Positions 5,984 through 10,403 of a stretch of DNA of 10,403 bases are shown here, one piece after another. This DNA is from Lachnospiraceae bacterium (GTDB lineage: Bacteria; Bacillota; Clostridia; Lachnospirales; Lachnospiraceae). Both the position numbers and the translations under genes were made by a program. Under the pieces are notes generated by a model. That model did not search any database, was not told the DNA's origin, and saw only the letters and a program-made list of their open reading frames with translations. Every line of letters begins with the position of its first letter. Position 1 is the first letter of the stretch. The stretch is from NCBI GenBank assembly GCA_017615375.1, contig JAGAAH010000090.1:1-10403 (forward strand), written 5' to 3'.

Positions 5984-6208
5984 ATGGCACAGAAAAAATT
6001 AGTGTTAAATTCTGCTTGGTGCAAGGGTTGCGGAATCTGCGCAGCATTCTGTCCAAAGCAGGTACTCGCTTTGTCGGACGAGAAAGTGACAATCGCTAAT
6101 GAAGATGCGTGCATCTTCTGTGGTCAGTGCGAGCAGAGATGCCCTGACTATGCAATTTATATTGAAGATAAAGAGGAGGTAGGTAATCAATGGGTAAGAC
6201 CGTTTTAA
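5984..6208 (+). CDS. 2-oxoacid:ferredoxin oxidoreductase delta subunit (2x[4Fe-4S] ferredoxin-like)
   Basis: A 74-residue electron-transfer subunit with two complete 4Fe-4S motifs. The first is Cys13, 16, 19 and 23 followed by Pro (CKGCGICAAFCP). The second is Cys43, 46, 49 and 53 followed by Pro (CIFCGQCEQRCP). In four-subunit KorABCD/VorABCD complexes this subunit carries electrons from the TPP-bound intermediate to external ferredoxin in the cytoplasm. It is first in the operon, and its last 19 nt overlap the alpha-subunit gene, which has its own AGGAGG inside this gene, so synthesis is coupled. The family could be called a plain ferredoxin in isolation; the context makes it the delta subunit. 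Confidence 0.9.
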   Translation: MAQKKLVLNSAWCKGCGICAAFCPKQVLALSDEKVTIANEDACIFCGQCEQRCPDYAIYIEDKEEVGNQWVRPF

Positions 6209-7320
6209 TGCAGGGTAATGAAGCCGTTGTAGAAGGCGCAATCGCTGCAGGTATGCGCTTTTATGCAGGTTATCCTATTACTCCTTCAACAGAGATAGCT
6301 GAGCAGTCAGCAGTCAGACTTCCGCAGGTTGGCGGTAAGTTCATTCAGATGGAAGATGAGATTTCATCAATGGCAGCAACAATTGGTGCATCTGCAGCAG
6401 GTGTTAAGGCCATGACAGCATCTTCCGGCCCGGGCTTTTCTTTAAAGCAGGAGAACTTGGGTTATGCATGTATTACAGAGATTCCTTGTGTTGTTGTAGA
6501 CGTACAGAGATCCGGACCTTCAACAGGTCTTCCTACAAGCCCTTCACAGGCTGATGTAATGCAGGCTAAGTGGGGAACTCACGGTGATCATCCGGTTATC
6601 GCACTTTCCCCGTCATCTGTTCGCGAGACATATGACTTAATTATCAGAGCTTTTAACTTATCAGAGAAATATCGTACTCCGGTTATCTTCCTTATGGATG
6701 AAATCGTTGGACATTTAAGAGAAGGTATCGAGATACCGGATCCTAAGGATCTTGAGATTATCAATCGTCCTGTTAAGAAGTTCGCTAAGCAGAACGGACT
6801 TCCTTATCACGTAGAGGAAGGCGAGTGGGTTCCTACCATGCTTCCTTTCGGACAGGGACAGAGATACCACATTACAGGTCTTGCTCATGGTGAGTCAGGA
6901 TTCCCGACCAATGATAATGCGACAGCAGGTAAGCTTGTTCGTCGTCTTATCGACAAGGTTGAGAAGAATTACGATGACATCGTTCAGTGCGAAGAAGTTA
7001 TGTGCGATGATGCAGACGTAGTCGTAGTATGCTTCGGCGGTACCGCAAGAGCAGCTCAGTCAGCTATCGAGCAGGCAAGAGAAAAAGGAATTAAGGCCGG
7101 CATGTTCCGCCCTATTACAGTATGGCCGTTCCCGGGCAGAGAGCTCGAGAAGTTATCCAAGAAGGTTAAGAAGATTGTTGTTGCAGAGCACAATGATGGA
7201 CAGATCTTACTTGAGGTACAGAGGGTCGTTAAGAACAATTGTAAGGTTGATTTCGTTGGAAAGATTGACGGTTCCGTTCTTACACCGCCTGTAATCCTTT
7301 CCAAGATCGAGGAGGAATAG
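6190..7320 (+). CDS. vorB: 2-oxoacid:ferredoxin oxidoreductase alpha subunit (VorB/KorA type)
   Basis: A 376-residue alpha subunit of the pyruvate:ferredoxin oxidoreductase superfamily. Residues 1-180 form the pyrimidine-binding domain, with the signature GYPITPSTE at 27-35 and QMEDEISSMAATIGAS, whose Glu is expected to activate the thiamine ring. A C-terminal transketolase-like domain (from about residue 270, DADVVVVCFGGTARAA, then GMFRPITVWPFP) follows. With the delta, beta and gamma subunits it oxidatively decarboxylates a 2-oxoacid to acyl-CoA, CO2 and reduced ferredoxin. The sequence resembles those usually named VorB (3-methyl-2-oxobutanoate), but 2-oxoglutarate (KorA) cannot be excluded without a tree. 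AGGAGG at about 6173 supports the ATG at 6190. The beta gene follows after 2 nt. Confidence 0.9.
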   Translation: MGKTVLMQGNEAVVEGAIAAGMRFYAGYPITPSTEIAEQSAVRLPQVGGKFIQMEDEISSMAATIGASAAGVKAMTASSGPGFSLKQENLGYACITEIPCVVVDVQRSGPSTGLPTSPSQADVMQAKWGTHGDHPVIALSPSSVRETYDLIIRAFNLSEKYRTPVIFLMDEIVGHLREGIEIPDPKDLEIINRPVKKFAKQNGLPYHVEEGEWVPTMLPFGQGQRYHITGLAHGESGFPTNDNATAGKLVRRLIDKVEKNYDDIVQCEEVMCDDADVVVVCFGGTARAAQSAIEQAREKGIKAGMFRPITVWPFPGRELEKLSKKVKKIVVAEHNDGQILLEVQRVVKNNCKVDFVGKIDGSVLTPPVILSKIEEE

Positions 7321-7322
7321 TA

Positions 7323-8162
7323 ATGGCAAGTGAATTAATAGATAAATATATGCGACCTGAGCACCTTCCTCATATCTGGTGTCCGGGATGTGGTAACGGA
7401 ATTATCATGCGTGATGTTGCGCAGGCTATCGAGAATCTTGGTCTTGACCATGATAAGGTAGTAATCGTATCCGGTATCGGATGCTCATCACGTGCCGCAG
7501 GTTATATGGATTTCAACACAATTCATACGACACACGGACGTGCAATCGCTTTTGCTACAGGTATTAAGCTTGCTAACCCTGAGCTTAACGTAATCGTACT
7601 TGCAGGTGACGGAGATATCTCCGCTATCGGTGGTAACCATCTTATCCACGCTGCAAGACGTAACATCGGAATTACTGTTGTTGTATTTAACAATAACATT
7701 TACGGTATGACAGGTGGTCAGTATTCACCGACAACTCCTCGTGGAGAGAAGGGTACTACAGCTCCTTACGGTAACATTGACCGTTCATTCGATATCGCAG
7801 GTCTTGCTTATGGTGCAGGTGCATCATTCGCAGCTCGTGGTTCGGCATACCATGTACAGCAGACAATTTCTTATATCCAGCAGGGTATCTCTCACAAGGG
7901 ATTCTCCATCATCGATGTAGCAGCTATCTGCCCTACATACTATGGACGTAAGAATAAGAAGGGTAGCGCCGTTGACATGATGAAGTATCAGCGTGACAAC
8001 GCCGTTATGCAGGATAAGGCAGTTACAATGACTGCAGAAGAATTAAAAGGCAAGGTTATAATCGGAGTTCTTGCTCAGGTTAACTACCCTGAATTCACTA
8101 AAGAATACCAGAAGATCATCGATCGTCTCGGAAGGGAGGCTGAAGAACGTGAGCGCAAGTAA
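7323..8162 (+). CDS. 2-oxoacid:ferredoxin oxidoreductase beta subunit, TPP-binding
   Basis: A 279-residue beta subunit that binds thiamine pyrophosphate. It shows WCPGCGNG at 19-26, SGIGCSSR at 50-57, THGRA at 70-74, and the TPP/Mg motif starting at GDGD (95-98) and ending with NNN (123-125), followed by YGMTGGQ (127-133). It also has the conserved SPTTPRGEKGTTAPYG stretch. The length is usual for KorB/VorA-type proteins, and nothing is missing. GAGGAGG at the end of the alpha gene gives a well-placed ribosome binding site for ATG 7323. The gamma gene begins inside the 3' end of this gene. Substrate identity (branched-chain 2-oxoacid or 2-oxoglutarate) is unresolved. Confidence 0.92.
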   Translation: MASELIDKYMRPEHLPHIWCPGCGNGIIMRDVAQAIENLGLDHDKVVIVSGIGCSSRAAGYMDFNTIHTTHGRAIAFATGIKLANPELNVIVLAGDGDISAIGGNHLIHAARRNIGITVVVFNNNIYGMTGGQYSPTTPRGEKGTTAPYGNIDRSFDIAGLAYGAGASFAARGSAYHVQQTISYIQQGISHKGFSIIDVAAICPTYYGRKNKKGSAVDMMKYQRDNAVMQDKAVTMTAEELKGKVIIGVLAQVNYPEFTKEYQKIIDRLGREAEERERK

Positions 8163-8769
8163 GAAAACTGAAGTTAAAGAAGTTAAGAAGACTGCAACCA
8201 AGGCTCCGGCTAAGACAACTGCAACTAAGGCAGAGAGAACCAAGATGGAGATTCGTCTTACAGGTTCCGGCGGACAGGGTGTTATCCTTGCAACCATCAT
8301 CCTTGCAGAAGCAGGAGTAGAAGCAGGTAAGTTTGTAGCACAGTCACAGGCTTATGGTCCTGAAGCAAGAGGAGGTTCTTGTAAGGCTGAGGTAATCATC
8401 GACGAGAAGCCGATTGGATTCACCAAAGTTGAGAAGCCTACATTCTTCATGGCACTTACACAGAAGGCACTTGACCAGTATGCACCGGGCTTAAGCAAGC
8501 ATTGTATCGTATTACTCGATTCATCACTTGAGACACCTGAATGCTTACTTGCAAATAAGGTATACAAGGCTCCAATCTTAGAGAGCGCAATTAAGGAAGT
8601 TGGTAAGGCAATGACAGCTAACATCGTAGCAGTCGGCGCAATCAATGCAATCCTTAACCTTGTATCCGATGAAGACCTTCATACAGCAGTAATGTCACAC
8701 GTTCCGAAGGGAACAGAAGAGCTTAACGAGAAGGCTCTTAAGGTAGGTATGAAACTTATTAAAAAGTAA
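8149..8769 (+). CDS. 2-oxoacid:ferredoxin oxidoreductase gamma subunit with a Lys-rich N-terminal tail
   Basis: From GTG 8149 the protein has 206 residues. Residues 33-206 are a normal gamma domain, starting MEIRLTGSGGQGV and containing AQSQAYGPEARGG, the usual signature of KorC/VorC. Residues 1-32 are an added basic tail rich in Lys, Thr and Ala, with TATKA at 15-19 and again at 24-28. The GTG is supported by AAGGGAGG at 8132-8139, and it overlaps the beta gene by 14 nt, as expected in this operon. ATG 8245 would give the usual length but has only a weak purine stretch upstream. The frame is open further upstream inside the beta gene; that part is overprint, not protein. The tail function is unknown. 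Confidence 0.88.
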   Translation: MSASKKTEVKEVKKTATKAPAKTTATKAERTKMEIRLTGSGGQGVILATIILAEAGVEAGKFVAQSQAYGPEARGGSCKAEVIIDEKPIGFTKVEKPTFFMALTQKALDQYAPGLSKHCIVLLDSSLETPECLLANKVYKAPILESAIKEVGKAMTANIVAVGAINAILNLVSDEDLHTAVMSHVPKGTEELNEKALKVGMKLIKK

Positions 8770-8776
8770 TTAAGAC

Positions 8777-8803
8777 TGCGGCGGCATTTGCCGCCGCATT
8801 TTT
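8777..8803 (+). terminator. Strong intrinsic terminator of the oxidoreductase operon
   Basis: A 9-10 bp GC-rich stem, TGCGGCGGC (8777-8785) with GCCGCCGCA (8790-8798), has a 4-nt loop and is followed by T5 (8799-8803). It begins 8 nt after the gamma stop codon. Confidence 0.92.
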
Positions 8804-8808
8804 AAATG

Positions 8809-8831
8809 CACCAAGGGACGGTTCTTTGGTG
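8809..8831. repeat. REP-like palindrome with GGGACGGTTCT core
   Basis: CACCAA (8809-8814) pairs with TTGGTG (8826-8831). Counting G-U pairs in RNA, the stem extends to 10 bp around a CGG loop. The core GGGACGGTTCT (8815-8825) resembles interspersed REP elements seen in many Clostridia. That resemblance is from memory and was not searched. Confidence 0.55.
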
Positions 8832-8837
8832 AGATAT

Positions 8838-8876
8838 GCAGATAGGTGGCACGCAGTGGCGGAACCTGTCTGCCAC
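8838..8876. repeat. Second REP-like inverted repeat, opposite orientation
   Basis: GTGGC (8856-8860) and GCCAC (8872-8876) flank GGAACCTGTC. On the minus strand the core reads GACAGGTTCC, similar to the GGGACGGTTCT core of the preceding element but inverted. A wider RNA stem, GCAGATAGG (8838-8846) with CCTGTCTGC (8865-8873), is also possible and excludes the first. Two REPs facing each other would form a BIME-like unit. Confidence 0.45.
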
Positions 8877-8910
8877 GACGCACGCGCCATAGGCGCATTG
8901 CATGTGCGTC
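8877..8910 (+). repeat. Nested stem-loop in the leader of the CoA-transferase gene
   Basis: The outer arms GACGCAC (8877-8883) and GTGCGTC (8904-8910) enclose the inner arms GCGCC (8884-8888) and GGCGC (8892-8896), with a 7-nt bulge on the 3' side. It ends 11 nt before the AAAGGAG ribosome binding site (8921-8927). It could affect translation or mRNA stability, or simply be the last arm of the repeat cluster. Confidence 0.5.
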
Positions 8911-8933
8911 TTCCACATTAAAAGGAGATTAAT

Positions 8934-10403
8934 ATGTACGAAGATCGTATTAAGAATAGTGCCTTACAGGGCAAGATTATGTCAGCGTCCGACGCAGCAT
9001 CTCTTATAAAAGAGAATATGAAGCTTGGTTTCTCGGGCTTTACATCCGCAGGATATGCTAAGCTTATTCCTACTGAGATTGCAAAGCAGGGTACAGCCAA
9101 GAATTTGACAGTTATATCCGGTGCATCAACCGGTGCAGAGCTTGACGGCGAGCTTGCAAAGGCAGGTCTTATGGGCCGCCGCCATCCGTTCCAGTCCAAT
9201 AAGGACAGCCGTAACTCCATCAATGCAGGTACTACCGAGTATGCGGATTATCATCTCGGCATGCTTCCAAGATACCTTCGTCAGGATATTTTCGGAGACC
9301 TTGACTACGCAATCGTAGAGTGCTGCATGATTCTTGAGGATGGTTCACTTGTACCAACATTAACAGTAGGTGCAACCAATGCAATCGTAGAGAAGTCCAA
9401 GAAAGTTCTTGTAGAACTTAATACATCCGTGCCGACAGGCGTATACGGAATGCATGATATATTTAATCCGGATCTTGGCGAACCGATTCCGCTTACTTCG
9501 TCAGATCAGAGAATCGGCGAGAAGTTTATCAAGTGCACACCTGATAAAATCGCCGGCATTGTAATTAACGAAAATCGTGGGGAGTGCCCGAAGTTTAAGC
9601 CTGTTGATGAAGTTTCACAGAAAATCGCAGACCACATTATCGAGTTTTTAAGAGCTGAAGTTAAGAAGGGCCATTTACCTGAGAACTTGTATCCTTTGCA
9701 GTCCGGTGTAGGTGCCGTTGCAAATGCGGTTCTTGCAGGACTTTCGGATGCGGGATTAAAGCATCTTTCAATGTATACCGAGGTTGTACAGGATTCTGCC
9801 GTAGACCTTCTCTATGACGGTATTATGGATACGCTTTCAACAACCGCAGTTTCCTTATCTGAAGAAGGACTTGCCAAGTTCTATGATCATTTCGATGAAG
9901 TAAAGGATAAGATTGTTATTCGTCCGCAGGATATCTCCAATCATCCTGAAGCAATAAGACGTCTTAAGCTTATATCAATGAATACCGCAATCGAGTGCGA
10001 TATTTACGGTAACGTTAACTCGACACATATCTCGGGTTCCAAGATGATGAATGGTATCGGTGGTTCGGGCGATTTTGCAAGAAACGCGGGAATCTCGATT
10101 TTCATGACACCGTCTGTTGCGAAAGACGGCGCAATCTCGTCAATCGTTCCGTTCTGCTCACATGTAGATTCGACAGAACATGACGTATGTGTAATCGTAA
10201 CCGAGCAGGGACTTGCAGACCTTCGTGGCCTTAGCCCGAAGGAGCGCGCAAAGCTCATTATCGAGAAGTGTGCTCATCCTGATTACAAGGACGAGCTTAT
10301 GGAGTACTTCAATCATGCGTGTGAGGTAGCACCGGCAAATCATACACCGCATGATCTCGAGCATTGCTTCGATATGCATACGAGATTCATTAAGACAGGT
10401 ACA
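8934..10403 (+). CDS. Acetyl-CoA hydrolase/transferase family CoA-transferase (succinate-CoA transferase type), 3' end outside window
   Basis: An open frame of 490 codons from ATG 8934 (AAAGGAG at 8921-8927) runs to the window edge without a stop. Family members such as Cat1 are a little over 500 residues, so only a short C-terminus is missing. The N-terminal CoA-transferase half begins with MSASDAASLIKENMKLGFSG. The second half has MYTEVVQDS, where Glu283 is expected to form the glutamyl-CoA intermediate, and the conserved GGSGDF (376-381) and VTEQGLADLRGLSP motifs. Such enzymes move CoA between acetate and succinate, or other short acids, in fermentation. Next to a 2-oxoacid oxidoreductase it could recycle the acyl-CoA product. 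No clear promoter is visible after the upstream terminator. Confidence 0.9.
   Translation, partial: MYEDRIKNSALQGKIMSASDAASLIKENMKLGFSGFTSAGYAKLIPTEIAKQGTAKNLTVISGASTGAELDGELAKAGLMGRRHPFQSNKDSRNSINAGTTEYADYHLGMLPRYLRQDIFGDLDYAIVECCMILEDGSLVPTLTVGATNAIVEKSKKVLVELNTSVPTGVYGMHDIFNPDLGEPIPLTSSDQRIGEKFIKCTPDKIAGIVINENRGECPKFKPVDEVSQKIADHIIEFLRAEVKKGHLPENLYPLQSGVGAVANAVLAGLSDAGLKHLSMYTEVVQDSAVDLLYDGIMDTLSTTAVSLSEEGLAKFYDHFDEVKDKIVIRPQDISNHPEAIRRLKLISMNTAIECDIYGNVNSTHISGSKMMNGIGGSGDFARNAGISIFMTPSVAKDGAISSIVPFCSHVDSTEHDVCVIVTEQGLADLRGLSPKERAKLIIEKCAHPDYKDELMEYFNHACEVAPANHTPHDLEHCFDMHTRFIKTGT

Noticed and set aside
8071..8148. Longer start (ATG 8071) for the gamma-subunit gene
   Set aside because: This stretch lies within the conserved end of the beta gene in another frame, and a good ribosome binding site points to GTG 8149.
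8809..8910. CRISPR array or tRNA in the repeat-rich leader
   Set aside because: The repeats are inverted and not regularly spaced, and no cloverleaf with a T-loop or anticodon arm can be drawn.

Overview
The window looks like chromosome from a Gram-positive anaerobe of the Lachnospiraceae type (Butyrivibrio/Pseudobutyrivibrio-like). This is inferred from AGGAGG-type ribosome binding sites, consensus sigma-A promoters, an oxygen-sensitive ferredoxin-linked 2-oxoacid oxidoreductase, a fermentative CoA-transferase, and clostridial-style genes throughout. No rRNA, tRNA, CRISPR array or transposase was seen.

Region 1 (1-2777, + strand, AT-rich) is an accessory toxin-antitoxin block. It starts with a hicA-hicB pair behind a perfect TTGACA-17-TATAAT promoter. 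After a palindromic terminator and a second strong promoter comes an MqsR-like toxin gene. An in-frame TAA splits this gene, and the missing C-terminal end can still be read in the same frame up to the antitoxin ribosome binding site. Its partner is a three-domain antitoxin: MqsA-type zinc finger, HTH and Panacea/DUF4065. The block ends with a small protein that resembles sigma-70 regions 2 and 3 but lacks region 4 and the aromatic -10-melting residues. I consider the broken toxin, the fused antitoxin and the degenerate sigma-like protein the most interesting items here.

Region 2 (2789-5739, - strand) is a compact LysR regulator - galE - EamA/DMT transporter cluster, with 21 nt and 1-nt-overlap junctions that suggest one transcript. 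It converges on region 1.

Region 3 (5740-5983) is a divergent control region. It has a promoter on each strand, a 7-bp dyad between them, and three CCATAT and three TAGCCA-type repeats. These are candidate sites for the LysR protein.

Region 4 (5984-8769, + strand) is a four-gene delta-alpha-beta-gamma 2-oxoacid:ferredoxin oxidoreductase operon (Vor/Kor type) with overlapping or nearly touching genes. Its gamma subunit carries an unusual Lys/Thr/Ala-rich N-terminal tail. A strong terminator closes the operon. It is followed by about 100 nt of REP-like and nested inverted repeats, then a CoA-transferase gene that runs off the window. Together these genes suggest oxidative decarboxylation of a 2-oxoacid to an acyl-CoA with reduced ferredoxin, then CoA exchange with an organic acid.
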